Notes: generated by a model from the sequence alone, not told the origin. A stretch of DNA of 64,000 bases from Persicimonas caeni (GCF_006517175.1 NZ_CP041186.1:1453001-1517000), one strand, 5' to 3'; positions 1-8,161 are shown, counted from the first letter of the stretch. A program made the numbers and translations.

Positions 1-2
1 TG

Positions 3-806
3 CCCTCGGAGACGCAGCAAGAGTTGGCGGTGCGCTACATGGAGAACGACGACGAGGAGGCGGCCAAGCTGCTGGTGCTGACGAACCTGCGCCTGGTGGT
101 CAAGCTGGCCAAGGAGTACCAGCGGCGCAAGACCGACCTGCTCGAGTTGATCCAGCAGGGCAACCTGGGGCTGAGCGAGGCCCTGACACGCTACGATCCG
201 TATCGTGGGGTCAAGTTCACCAGTTATGCGCAGTACTGGATCCGCGCGATGATCCTCAACTACCTGATGAACTACACCCATCCGGTGCGTATCGGTGGGT
301 CGAGGGCGGGACGTAAGCTGTTCTACAACCTCAAGAAGGCTCGCCGCGCGCTGATGCAAAACGGCCACAAGCCGACCGCCTCGCGGGTGGCTCAATACCT
401 CGACGTCAAAGAGGAAGAGGTCGTACGTGTGGCCGCCCAGCTCGACGCGCCGCCGGTGTATCTGGACGCCGAGGCGCCCGGCCACGAGGACACCACCGTG
501 GGCGAGTTGATGGAGTCGGAGACGGTCAGCCCGGAGTCGGCGGCGGCCGAGTACGACCTGGCCAGCCAGATCCGCGCGGTGATCGACGAGTTCGGCGACG
601 GGATCTCCGATGAGCGTAAGCAGGCCATCTGGACCGAGCGAATGATCGCCGACGACTCCAAGACGCTCGCCGAGTTGGGTGACGACTGGGGCGTCTCCAA
701 GGAGCGTATCCGCCAGATCGAGGTGGGCATGCGCGAAGACTTCCGCGCCTTCTTGGTCGAGCGGCTCGGCGACGACGTCAAGCTCGAGTGGCTCAAGTCA
801 CCGTAA
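3..806 (+). CDS. rpoH: RpoH-like RNA polymerase sigma factor, 5' end outside the window
   Basis: Sigma-70 family factor of the heat-shock (sigma-32) class, which directs core RNA polymerase to stress promoters. The frame is open from the first bases, so the start lies upstream; the first visible residues (PSETQQELAVRYM) match residues from about 68 of the paralogue that follows. Region 2 is seen as NLRLVVKLAKEYQRR, IQQGNLGLSEALTRYDP and SYAQYWIRAMI. An RpoH-box-like stretch, GRKLFYNLKKARR, comes next, and region 4 ends with VSKERIRQIEVGMREDF. A strong hairpin follows the stop. The family call is firm; that it responds to heat is inferred from the RpoH box only. Confidence 0.85.
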   Translation, partial: PSETQQELAVRYMENDDEEAAKLLVLTNLRLVVKLAKEYQRRKTDLLELIQQGNLGLSEALTRYDPYRGVKFTSYAQYWIRAMILNYLMNYTHPVRIGGSRAGRKLFYNLKKARRALMQNGHKPTASRVAQYLDVKEEEVVRVAAQLDAPPVYLDAEAPGHEDTTVGELMESETVSPESAAAEYDLASQIRAVIDEFGDGISDERKQAIWTERMIADDSKTLAELGDDWGVSKERIRQIEVGMREDFRAFLVERLGDDVKLEWLKSP

Positions 807-817
807 CGCCGAATACA

Positions 818-854
818 GCCTCGCCGGGCGCATAAACCCGGCGAGGCTCCTTTT
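818..854 (+). terminator. Rho-independent terminator
   Basis: An 11-bp GC-rich stem (GCCTCGCCGGG / CCCGGCGAGGC) with an 8-nt loop is followed by TCCTTTT. It lies 12 bases after the stop of the first sigma gene and separates its transcript from the second copy. Confidence 0.85.
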
Positions 855-941
855 CGGATGGGATATTTTATTTGACGCTCGTTTGTGGATGCCTAGCCAT
901 TGGTGTCGGGCGGTATACACGTCTAATCACCAGGGGAGACC

Positions 942-1940
942 ATGAGTCGAGCAACAGAATCGTCGACCAATTCCGATCCGACGTATCTTCAAGCCATGCC
1001 CGAGCACGAGGGGGTCGCCGACGACGGCGACTGCCGGGCAGCGCTACTCGAGGCCAAAAAGTTGTGGTCCTCGGTCAGCCTGACGGCCGAGACCGATCCG
1101 CTGACGGCCTACCTGAACCGGCTGAACCATCTCGAGCCGCTTCCTTCCGACGCCCAGCAAGAGCTGGCCGTGCGGTATATTGAAGAGGAGGACATCGAGG
1201 CGGCCAAGCTGCTCATCCTGACCAACCTGCGCCTGGTCGTGAAGCTCGCCAAGGAGTACCAGCGCCGACGCACCAACCTTCTCGACCTGATCCAACAGGG
1301 CAACGTGGGCTTGAGTGAAGCCCTGACGCGCTACGATCCCTATCGGGGCGTCAAATTTACGAGCTACGCCCAGTATTGGATCCGGGCGATGATCCTGAAT
1401 TACTTGATGAACCAGACCCATCCGGTGCGCATCGGGGGATCGCGCGCCGGGCGAAAGCTGTTCTACAACCTCAAAAAGGCGCGCCGCGCGCTGATCCAAG
1501 GGGGCCAAAAGCCCACCGCCGCCTCCGTGGCCGAGTACCTCGACGTCAAAGAGGAGGAGGTCGTGCGCATCGCCGCGCAGCTCGACGCGCCGCCGGTTTA
1601 CCTGGACGCCCAGGCGCCGGGCCACGAAGACACCACCGTAGGCGAGTTGATGGAGTCCGATTCGGTCAATCCGGAAACGGCCGCCGCCGAGTACGACATT
1701 CAAAGCCAGATTCGCCGCTGCATCGACCAGTTCGGCGAAGGCATCGACGACGAGCGACGCCAGTCGATCTGGTTCGACCGCATGATCGCCGACGAGGCGA
1801 AGACCTTGGCCGAGCTGGGCGATGACTGGGGAGTCTCCAAGGAGCGCATCCGCCAGATCGAGGTGGGCATGCGCGAGGATTTCCGCAAGTTCCTGATGGA
1901 GAATCTGGGCGACGATGTGCAGCTGGAGTGGTTGCAGTAG
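942..1940 (+). CDS. rpoH: RpoH-like RNA polymerase sigma factor, tandem paralogue
   Basis: Full-length sigma factor of 332 residues, very similar to the truncated copy just upstream. The first 45 or so residues are a variable acidic leader. A region 1.2-like helix (DPLTAYLNRLNHLEPLPS, residues 52-69) follows, then region 2 (LVVKLAKEYQRR; FTSYAQYWIRAMI), the RpoH-box-like GRKLFYNLKKARR, region 3, and a region 4 helix-turn-helix (VSKERIRQIEVGMREDF). ATG at 942 is supported by AGGGGAG at 932-938. The terminator upstream implies its own promoter in 855-930; I see TTGACG at 872 but no convincing -10 at normal spacing. Tandem copies suggest split stress regulons. Confidence 0.88.
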   Translation: MSRATESSTNSDPTYLQAMPEHEGVADDGDCRAALLEAKKLWSSVSLTAETDPLTAYLNRLNHLEPLPSDAQQELAVRYIEEEDIEAAKLLILTNLRLVVKLAKEYQRRRTNLLDLIQQGNVGLSEALTRYDPYRGVKFTSYAQYWIRAMILNYLMNQTHPVRIGGSRAGRKLFYNLKKARRALIQGGQKPTAASVAEYLDVKEEEVVRIAAQLDAPPVYLDAQAPGHEDTTVGELMESDSVNPETAAAEYDIQSQIRRCIDQFGEGIDDERRQSIWFDRMIADEAKTLAELGDDWGVSKERIRQIEVGMREDFRKFLMENLGDDVQLEWLQ

Positions 1941-1989
1941 GACGGCTTCAGTACGATGGCGGCCTTGCACAAACGGAGGCGCTCTCTAT

Positions 1990-2016
1990 GTTAGGCGCAT
2001 CGCAGATGTGCCTAAC
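1990..2016 (+). promoter_or_regulatory. Palindrome / hairpin just before moeA
   Basis: GTTAGGCGCATC and GATGTGCCTAAC form a 12-bp stem (one G-T pair) around a GCA centre. It ends four bases before the GGAG ribosome binding site (2021-2024) of moeA and 50 bases after the sigma gene stop. There is no T-run, so it is a poor terminator. A repressor operator with TTAGGC/GCCTAA half-sites, or an RNA hairpin controlling translation, fits better. The regulator is unknown. Confidence 0.5.
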
Positions 2017-2030
2017 GTCAGGAGCCCCAC

Positions 2031-3236
2031 ATGATTGACGTCGACGAAGCGCTGTCCCTCTTTGCCGAACATATCGACCCGCTCGAGTCCGAGCGCTTAG
2101 CCGTGACCCACGCGCTCGGACGCGTGTCGGCCACCGAAGCCCGGGCGAAGATCGCCCTGCCGCCCTTCGCCCAAAGCGCGATGGATGGCTACGCCGTGCG
2201 CGCCGAGGACCTCGCCGAGGCCTCCGACAAGGAGCCGGTCGAGCTTCGACAAGTCGGCGAGGTCGCCGCCGGCGACACCGGCCGCCTGCCGCGGGTCAAC
2301 AAGGGGACGACGGTGCGCGTGTTCACCGGCGGTCGCATCCCGCCGGGCGCCGACGCGGTGGTCCGCCAGGAGTTGGTCACCGCCGACAAGAGCCGCATCT
2401 CATTCGAGGCACCTGTACGCGAGGGCAAAGATCTGCGCGAGGTCGGCGAGGCCTTGGCCAAGGACACCGTGCTCGTCGAGCCCGGCGAGCGCCTCGACGA
2501 GCGCCATATCGCCGCGCTGGCGATGTGCGGACACGCCGAAATCGACGTGATCCGCCAGCCGGCGATCACCCTGCTCGTCAGCGGCGACGAGGTCATCTCG
2601 CCGGGCATCGAGCTTCGCCCCGGCGAAATCTACGACGCCAACACCCCGCTCTTGTCGAGCTGGCTGGGCATGCGCCGGTACCGAAACATCGAGATCGTGC
2701 AGCTCGAAGACGACCGGCGCACCGTCGAAAAGGCGCTGCGCAAGGCGCTCGATCAGTCCGATCTCGTGGTCAGCACCGGAGGCGTCTCCGTGGGCGACTA
2801 CGACTTCTTCACCGACGCGGCGGACACGCTGGGGCTCGAGACGATCTTCTGGAAGGTGCGCCAGCGTCCGGGCAAGCCACTCCTCTTCGCCAAGGGCGAG
2901 CAGACGATCTTCCTGGGCATTCCGGGCAACCCGGGAGCGGTCTTCATCTCCGCCTACGTCTACTTGCGGCGGGTGCTCGACCTCCTCGAGGGGACGTCCG
3001 AGCCGGGACCGGCGATGCACCGCGGCGTCTTGGCCGGGCCCGTCGGGCGCAGCGCCAAGCGCGTCTCCTGGACGGGCGCCAACATTCGCTATGGCGAGGA
3101 TGGCAAGGTGCACCTCGAGCCCATTTCCGGCCATCGGTTGAGTCAGGTGTATCGGGCCGACGCGATCGTGCGCGTTCCGGCACGTGAGGGGGAGATGGAA
3201 GAAGGGGACGTCGTGGAATGGTTGGCGATCAAATAG
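2031..3236 (+). CDS. moeA: Molybdopterin molybdenumtransferase MoeA
   Basis: Inserts molybdate into adenylylated molybdopterin in the last common step of Mo-cofactor synthesis, in the cytosol. The 401-residue length is normal for MoeA. Visible family blocks are PPFAQSAMDGYAVRAEDL near the N-terminus, GRIPPGADAVVRQE, SGDEVISPG, the MoCF-binding STGGVSVGDYDF, RPGKPLLFAKG and GIPGNPGAVFISAYVYLRR, then the C-terminal beta domain. ATG at 2031 follows GGAG by six bases. It lies beside a MoaC-MoaB fusion, a NapA operon and mobA, so its main client here is probably the periplasmic nitrate reductase. Confidence 0.95.
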   Translation: MIDVDEALSLFAEHIDPLESERLAVTHALGRVSATEARAKIALPPFAQSAMDGYAVRAEDLAEASDKEPVELRQVGEVAAGDTGRLPRVNKGTTVRVFTGGRIPPGADAVVRQELVTADKSRISFEAPVREGKDLREVGEALAKDTVLVEPGERLDERHIAALAMCGHAEIDVIRQPAITLLVSGDEVISPGIELRPGEIYDANTPLLSSWLGMRRYRNIEIVQLEDDRRTVEKALRKALDQSDLVVSTGGVSVGDYDFFTDAADTLGLETIFWKVRQRPGKPLLFAKGEQTIFLGIPGNPGAVFISAYVYLRRVLDLLEGTSEPGPAMHRGVLAGPVGRSAKRVSWTGANIRYGEDGKVHLEPISGHRLSQVYRADAIVRVPAREGEMEEGDVVEWLAIK

Positions 3237-3258
3237 TGAAGTCTGGGTAATTGAGGGT

Positions 3259-3382
3259 CTATTTGAGCGGACAAACTACAATTTGAGGGTCGAGGTATCC
3301 AAAGTGGTCGGTTCTTGAAGATCCAAATACCGACCACGTTTCAAACGAACGACCCTCAAATTGTAGTTTGTCCGCCTAATAG
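3259..3382. repeat. Palindromic repeat family A, copy 1 (124 bp)
   Basis: Perfect 26-bp terminal arms (3267-3292 and 3350-3375; they start GCGGACAAACTAC and end GTAGTTTGTCCGC) enclose a second inverted pair, GTGGTCGGT (3304-3312) and ACCGACCAC (3329-3337). The outermost bases are CTATT and AATAG. It lies between the convergent ends of moeA and the MoaC-MoaB gene. Copies 2 and 3 are at 4345 and 13585. Confidence 0.9.
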
Positions 3383-3402
3383 CGCCCCGCTCTCTGCAAG
3401 GC

Positions 3403-4305
3403 CTACTCTCCGAGCAACTCCCGCGACTTCCGCAGCGTCTTGAACACGTGCAGAATCGCCGGAAAGAGCGCCTCGGCGCTCTCTCTGGCCCCGCCGCGAC
3501 TGCCGGGAAGCGTCACCACCAAGGTGTCGTCCACAATCCCGGCGACTCCACGCGACATAAACGCCACTGGCGTGAGCTCTTGGCCGTAGGAGCGCGCCGC
3601 CTCCATGAGGCCGGGCACGGGGCGCTCGATGAGCGCCTCGACCGTCTCGACGGTCACATCCGTGTGCGCCAGGCCGGTGCCGCCGACGGTGAGCACGAGC
3701 TCGGAGCGCCCGGCGACGAGTTGGCGGATCTTGGCCTCGATGGCCTCGGCGTCGTCGCCGATGACCTCGTAGCCCACGAGGCGCACGCCGTGCGGGGTGA
3801 GGTCTTCGACCGCGCTCCGGACCACGCTGCCGGCGCGGTCGTCCTTCTGGCCCGACGCCACCGCGTCGGAGATGACCACGATCGACGCCTCGACGGGCGG
3901 GTCGAAGCTGTACGAAAGCCCCTCCAGACCGCCCTTCTGGGCGACGATACGCGCCTCACCGAGCTCGATGTCGAGCGCATGGTCGGGCAGCGAGTCGACG
4001 ATGGTCACCGCGCAGATCTGGGCCGCAAGAAGTGCGCGGCTGCCCAATTGCGCCCGCGAGAAGCCCTCGCAGCGCGCCACCAACCTCAACCCGTCGTCCT
4101 CCCACTCGAAGGTGATGAAGACGCCGGTCACCTCGACGTGGTCGGCGTACGGAAGCAGGTCCGCCGCTCGCCGCGCGGCCATGACGCCGGCGACGCGGGC
4201 GGTCTGCAAGACCGGCGAGTTGTCGAGTTCGTCGCGCACGCCGGCGCCGAAGCGCAGTTTTGCTTCGGCGCGGGCCGTGTGGTGGTGTTTGGGGGAATTG
4301 GGCAT
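3403..4305 (-). CDS. MoaC-MoaB fusion, molybdenum cofactor biosynthesis
   Basis: Two-domain Mo-cofactor protein of 300 residues. Residues 1-130 resemble MoaC (VARVAGVMAARRAADLLPYADHVEVTGV matches the MoaC AGI-AAK-LIP block in pattern), the enzyme that makes cyclic pyranopterin monophosphate. Residues 137-300 are a MoaB/MogA domain: ASIVVISDAVASG, VLTVGGTGLAHTDVTVE, PGLMEAARSYG and TLPGSRGGARE, the fold that adenylylates molybdopterin. The MoaC part lacks the usual LCHPL histidine and the DMCKA lysine (here VDSLPDHAL), so it may be non-catalytic. Such fusions are known. It is bounded on both sides by family A repeats. Confidence 0.85.
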   Translation of the reverse strand: MPNSPKHHHTARAEAKLRFGAGVRDELDNSPVLQTARVAGVMAARRAADLLPYADHVEVTGVFITFEWEDDGLRLVARCEGFSRAQLGSRALLAAQICAVTIVDSLPDHALDIELGEARIVAQKGGLEGLSYSFDPPVEASIVVISDAVASGQKDDRAGSVVRSAVEDLTPHGVRLVGYEVIGDDAEAIEAKIRQLVAGRSELVLTVGGTGLAHTDVTVETVEALIERPVPGLMEAARSYGQELTPVAFMSRGVAGIVDDTLVVTLPGSRGGARESAEALFPAILHVFKTLRKSRELLGE

Positions 4306-4344
4306 GGGTCTCTCTGGAGAGTAGATCTTGCAGAGGTTGGGGCG

Positions 4345-4468
4345 CTATTTAGGCGGACAAACTACAATTTGGGGGTCGACTTTTGGAACGTGGTCAATTT
4401 TCGAACTTTCGAGAACCGACCACCTTGGATACCTCGACCCTCAAATTGTAGTTTGTCCGCGCTAATAG
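4345..4468. repeat. Palindromic repeat family A, copy 2 (124 bp)
   Basis: Same length as copy 1, same CTATT...AATAG ends and same outer arms (4353-4378 and 4435-4460), with a more diverged centre that keeps a GTGGTC / GACCAC pair. It lies 40 bases upstream of the MoaC-MoaB start and 21 bases beyond the stop of the NrfD-type gene. Confidence 0.9.
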
Positions 4469-4488
4469 ACTCTCAGCAACCCATACGC

Positions 4489-5751
4489 TCAATCAACCTT
4501 CTCGAGTGTGCCGTCTTTGATCGTCACCTTACCGGTAAAGACCGGGATCGCAATCTTGAGGGCGACCGTGTAGACGAGCAAGCCCAGCGCCCAGATGCCG
4601 GCGGTGACCTTCCACTCGACGAGGCTCGGGGAGTACTCGACGATCTCGTGCAGCGTGCTCGGGATGAAGCCGGGGACGATGAGGCCCATCCCCTTTTCGA
4701 TCCACACGCCGATGAACGTGAGCACGCAGGCGACGTCCAAAAACCACAGCTTGGTCTTCGAGTACGGGTGCAAGAGCATCAGCGCGGCGGTGACGTTGAG
4801 CGCGAGCGCCGACCAGGTCCAGGGCACCAGGGCGTCGTGGCCGTGCAACCCGAAGAACATGTAGTAGGCCACCGCCGTGTGCGAGCCGCCGGTGTAGAAC
4901 TCGGTGAAGATCTCGGCGCCGAAGAGGAACAGGTTCGCCAAGATCGTCACCCGCAGGATGCCGGTGAGCGTGCGAATGGGTCCGTCGCCGATCTTGAAGT
5001 CGGTGAACCGACGCACGACCTGCAGGGTCAAGATGATGAACGCCGGACCGGTCACGAAGGCCGAGACGATAAAGCGCGGCGCGAGGATTGCGCTGTTCCA
5101 GAAGGGGCGTCCGCCCAGGCCCTGGTACAAGAACGCGGTGACCGTGTGGATCGAAATCGCCCAGACGATGGAGAGGAAGACGAACGGGATATACCAGCGC
5201 TTGTCGGGCTTCTCGCCCAGAAACTTCTTGTAGAGCAGATACCCGCAGATATGCAGGTTGATGAGCAGGTAGCCGTTCAGGACGATGACGTCCCAGGTGA
5301 GCATGGAGATGGGCCAGTTGAACCGCCCCAGCCCCGGCATCATATGCCAGAAGCGGTCGGGCCGGCCCAGGTCGGCGACCACGAAGGCCAGACACATCAC
5401 GATGGAGGCGATGGCCAAGAGCTCACCGATGATGACGACGTCGTGCATCTTGTCGTCGTCGTAGACGTAGGCCGGGATCACCATCATCACCGCTCCGGCG
5501 GCCAGGCCGACCATGAACGTGAAGTTGGCGATGTAGAGGCCCCACGAGACGTGGTCGCTCATGCCGGTGACGGCCATGCCGCTGGCGACCTGGTGCGACC
5601 AGGCGTTCAGGCCGACCAGCGTGACCGCGGTCAAGAAGGTCATCCAGGCGTAGAACGCCAGACTGCCGTCGGTCGCCAGGACTAACGAGCGCCACAGGAA
5701 CTTGGGATAGCCGATCCAGTGGCTCGGTTTTTCGATTTGCTTTGCGCTCAT
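4489..5751 (-). CDS. NrfD/PsrC-family quinol-binding membrane subunit
   Basis: Integral membrane subunit of about 420 residues with roughly eight to ten hydrophobic helices (for example LAFYAWMTFLTAVTLVGL, GLYIANFTFMVGLAAGAVM). The NrfD/PsrC family passes electrons between the quinone pool and a periplasmic iron-sulfur subunit. ATG at 5751 (MSAKQIEKPSHW) has GGAG five bases before it. A longer in-frame extension upstream runs through a 63-bp repeat array and is not credible coding. It is last in a three-gene operon after a cytochrome c and a ferredoxin, divergent from nap. The likely role is oxidising menaquinol for nitrate reduction, by context. Confidence 0.85.
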   Translation of the reverse strand: MSAKQIEKPSHWIGYPKFLWRSLVLATDGSLAFYAWMTFLTAVTLVGLNAWSHQVASGMAVTGMSDHVSWGLYIANFTFMVGLAAGAVMMVIPAYVYDDDKMHDVVIIGELLAIASIVMCLAFVVADLGRPDRFWHMMPGLGRFNWPISMLTWDVIVLNGYLLINLHICGYLLYKKFLGEKPDKRWYIPFVFLSIVWAISIHTVTAFLYQGLGGRPFWNSAILAPRFIVSAFVTGPAFIILTLQVVRRFTDFKIGDGPIRTLTGILRVTILANLFLFGAEIFTEFYTGGSHTAVAYYMFFGLHGHDALVPWTWSALALNVTAALMLLHPYSKTKLWFLDVACVLTFIGVWIEKGMGLIVPGFIPSTLHEIVEYSPSLVEWKVTAGIWALGLLVYTVALKIAIPVFTGKVTIKDGTLEKVD

Positions 5752-5780
5752 GATTGCTCCAAACCTACGAAATTTCGCGA

Positions 5781-6051
5781 GCCTTGCTGATTCGCTGCGC
5801 CCTCTACATGGGCAATTAAGGACATAGGGGCTGCGTTTTGCCGGCCTTGCTGATTCGCTGCGCCCTCTACATGGGCAATTAAGGATTTGCGGGCTGCGTT
5901 TTGCTGGCCTTGCTGATTCGCTGCGCCCTCTACATGAGCAATTAAGGACATAGGGGCTGCGTTTTGCTACGCCTTCGAACCTCGAGATACCGAATCTGAA
6001 CCACCGGGCGACTCGCAACCCTTATGTCCTTAGATGCCTATGTAGATGGCG
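5781..6051. repeat. Family C repeat: three 63-bp direct units plus inverted partner
   Basis: Three near-identical units start at 5781, 5844 and 5907 (exact 63-bp spacing), each containing CTACATGGGCAATTAAGGA and GGGCTGCGTTTTG. An inverted end follows at about 6011-6051 (CGCAACCCTTATGTCCTTAG then GCCTATGTAGATGGCG). This fills the gap between the ferredoxin and NrfD genes, so it must be transcribed within that operon. Other family members are at 12949 and 63172. Confidence 0.85.
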
Positions 6052-6084
6052 TACCAATCCCGCAAGGCCTCCGCCTCTCCGAGC

Positions 6085-7011
6085 CTAGTGGTCAAAGAAA
6101 TAGAAGAAACTCGGCACCGTCCCCAGTTCCTCTTTGAGGACGAAGACCCTCTTGTTCTCCAAGATCCAACGGATCTCGCTATTCGGATCGAGCATGTTGC
6201 CGAACACGCGCGCGCCGGTCGGGCACGCCTCCAGGCACGCCGGCAGCTTGCCCTTGCGGGTGCGATGCAGGCAGAAGGTGCACTTCTCCATGGTGCCCTG
6301 GGGGCGAATCCGGTTGGACAGGTAGGCCTGCACCGGGTTGACCTCGTCGGCGGGGATCTCGGGCTTTTTCCAGTTGAAGCGTCGGGCGTGGTACGGGCAG
6401 GCGGCCTCGCAGTAGCGACAGCCGATGCACCAGTTGTAGTCGATGACGACCACGCCGTCCTTCTCCTTCCAGGTCGCCTCGACTGGGCAGACCTTCACAC
6501 AGGGCGGGTTGTCGCACTGCTGGCACTGCACCGGCAGGTAGTACTTGCCGTCGGCGGGCACCGGGTGGTCGTAGTTGGCGTTGCCCTTCTCGAAGTCGAT
6601 GGAGCCCTTCTCCATCTCGAAGACGCGGATGTACGAGTTGTTCGTGGCCCGGTCGTGGTTGTTCTCTTCGTGGCACGCCTCGGCGCATTTGCGACAGCCG
6701 ATGCAGATGCTCAGGTTCAGCGCGTAGCCGAACTTGACGCCCTCCTGGGGGCGGACGTCCTCGATCTGGACGCGCGCGCCGTACTCCTCGGCGGTCTCCT
6801 CTTCGAGGCGGCGCAAGATGGCGTCCATCTCGGCGCGGTCGAGCTCCTTGTAGTGCTTCTGCAGGAACTCATCGACCGAGGTCTCTTTGGACAGCGCGGT
6901 CAGCGGGGCGACGGCCTTGGCGAAGGCGGCCGCGCCGAGCGTGGCCCCCACGGCTTTGAGCGCGGTGCGCCGGCTGACGCCGTCGTTGGTCTTCGGGGTC
7001 GTCTCACTCAT
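6085..7011 (-). CDS. Tat-exported 4Fe-4S ferredoxin subunit (PsrB/NrfC/DmsB type)
   Basis: Electron-transfer subunit of 308 residues, predicted to carry four 4Fe-4S clusters. The N-terminus has a twin-arginine signal (SRRTALKAVGATLG), so it works in the periplasm. Cysteine groups are CIGCRKCAEACHEE, CQQCDNPPCVKVCPVEA, CIGCRYCEAACPYHA and CTFCLHRTRKG...CLEACPTGA, the dicluster pattern of PsrB/NrfC proteins. The start ATG overlaps the stop of the upstream cytochrome gene (ATGA), so the two are translationally coupled. It should link the downstream NrfD-type subunit with the tetraheme cytochrome. Confidence 0.92.
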   Translation of the reverse strand: MSETTPKTNDGVSRRTALKAVGATLGAAAFAKAVAPLTALSKETSVDEFLQKHYKELDRAEMDAILRRLEEETAEEYGARVQIEDVRPQEGVKFGYALNLSICIGCRKCAEACHEENNHDRATNNSYIRVFEMEKGSIDFEKGNANYDHPVPADGKYYLPVQCQQCDNPPCVKVCPVEATWKEKDGVVVIDYNWCIGCRYCEAACPYHARRFNWKKPEIPADEVNPVQAYLSNRIRPQGTMEKCTFCLHRTRKGKLPACLEACPTGARVFGNMLDPNSEIRWILENKRVFVLKEELGTVPSFFYFFDH

Positions 7012-7694
7012 CGGTGGTCACCTTTGGCCTCGGTATGCTTCGAATGCTCGTCGCCGTGCGAACCGCCCGGCTCGCCCAAAAAGCGGTCGCGCGGCGGCGG
7101 CGCGGGCATCATCGTGGGGAACGCCGGGTCGTGCGGGTCGTGGCAGTTCACGCAGTTGTTGCGTGTGCGCGGCCCCTGATTCAGGTCCCAATGCCCGTTC
7201 ATGCCCCCGTGCGCGCCGTTGTTGTAGTCACGCTGCTGCGGTCCGTGACACTGCCCGCACAGGTCCATGGTGTCCTCGAAGGCGATCGCCTTGCCGTTGG
7301 CCAGGCGCAACGTGTTGCGGTCGTCCGGGTTGTGGCACGAGTTGCACGACAGGTCGCCGTGGGTGAACTTCATCGAGGTGTGGAACTCCTCGAGCTCGGT
7401 GGGCCGCTCGGCCGCGGGCTTGTCGCCCGGGATCGAGTGACACGTCGAGCACATCACCCCGGCGTACTCCTCTTCGCCCACGCGCGTTTTGAGCGTGCCC
7501 AGCTCGCGCGACGACTCGATATGCACCTCGTAGCGTTTGGCCTCTTGCTTGTCTTTCGAGGCCTCGGTCTTCGAGGCCGACATCTCCGACGCCGGGACCG
7601 GCTCGGCGCTGGTGGAGTTGTTGCAGGCGACCAGCAAGGCCGCGAGCAACAGCCCGCCCAGGGCGTACAAGATTTGGGATCTTATGGGGGTCAT
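7008..7694 (-). CDS. Tetraheme cytochrome c lipoprotein
   Basis: 228-residue c-type cytochrome. The N-terminal helix ends in LLVACN, a lipobox, so it is probably anchored in a membrane facing the periplasm. Four heme sites are visible: CSTCH (82-86), CNSCH (117-121), CGQCH (146-150) and CVNCH (181-185), with several other histidines that could be distal ligands. It is the first gene of the minus-strand operon with the ferredoxin and NrfD subunit. It may pass electrons to NapB/NapA, in the place that NapC or NapM holds in other nap operons; that is inference. An FNR-like site lies about 110 bases upstream. Confidence 0.88.
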   Translation of the reverse strand: MTPIRSQILYALGGLLLAALLVACNNSTSAEPVPASEMSASKTEASKDKQEAKRYEVHIESSRELGTLKTRVGEEEYAGVMCSTCHSIPGDKPAAERPTELEEFHTSMKFTHGDLSCNSCHNPDDRNTLRLANGKAIAFEDTMDLCGQCHGPQQRDYNNGAHGGMNGHWDLNQGPRTRNNCVNCHDPHDPAFPTMMPAPPPRDRFLGEPGGSHGDEHSKHTEAKGDHR

Positions 7695-7799
7695 TGTGCT
7701 TTACCTCTTGGGGCTGCTCTGCACTTTGGCACAGTCCACGGAGCGCGAGGGCGCCACGCGAGTCGCAGAGTCTGACAGCAATGCACGTGCCAACCGATG

Positions 7800-7811
7800 T
7801 GATCGAGATCA
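7800..7811. promoter_or_regulatory. FNR/CRP-type site facing the cytochrome operon
   Basis: TGATCGAGATCA keeps both FNR half-site cores (TGAT, ATCA) with the standard 4-bp spacer; the outer bases are G and T instead of T and A. It is centred about 111 bases before the start of the tetraheme cytochrome gene, within the 467-bp divergent gap 7695-8161 that otherwise holds no gene. Confidence 0.5.
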
Positions 7812-8033
7812 TTGTCGGCCCGCTGCACCCGTCCAGACGCCGATATTTGTTTCGATTTGTGACGCTAAAAACAAAAGCGCCCCGAGCGGGTGCAAAATTC
7901 GCCGCCGATTCCACAAATACGCAAATTCTGCACCTGGACTGAATCTACTAAGCCTCCCCAAGGTACTCCAGGAGTGTTCTCACGGTGCCCCAACCCTCCC
8001 TCAGCACATTTTGCGCGGGCATTTCGGCGATTT

Positions 8034-8047
8034 ATGATGTGGATCAT
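8034..8047. promoter_or_regulatory. FNR/CRP-type site facing napD-napA
   Basis: ATGATGTGGATCAT, extended by T and A to a 16-bp palindrome (8033-8048), keeps TGAT-N4-ATCA. It is centred about 121 bases before napD. FNR-family control of nap genes by low oxygen or nitrogen oxides is well known; the specific regulator here is not visible. Confidence 0.55.
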
Positions 8048-8161
8048 ATGCAATTAAATCGTAGTGGAACGGAAATTGTAACACCCCACCACGTACGCTG
8101 CCCCGCCCCTCGCCATTTGCGAGAAGGCCGGGACCAACAAATCGGCACTCAGGACGCGAAC

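Noticed and set aside
855-935. Sigma-70 promoter TTGACG (872) with TATACA (914) for the second sigma gene
   Set aside because: The spacing is 36 bases, about twice the normal value.
3448-5685. Long plus-strand reading frame (745 codons) over the MoaC-MoaB and NrfD genes
   Set aside because: It is antisense to two clearly recognised proteins and runs through a family A palindrome; its composition (Asp/His/Val/Gly-rich) is that of a high-GC shadow frame.
5781-5969. CRISPR array from 63-bp units, or at 40913 from 21-bp units
   Set aside because: Both are contiguous tandem repeats with no unique spacers between them, and no cas genes are near.
5752-6018. N-terminal extension of the NrfD-type protein made of 21-residue repeats
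   Set aside because: The extension is a translation of the 63-bp family C units; a good ribosome binding site and family similarity start at 5751.
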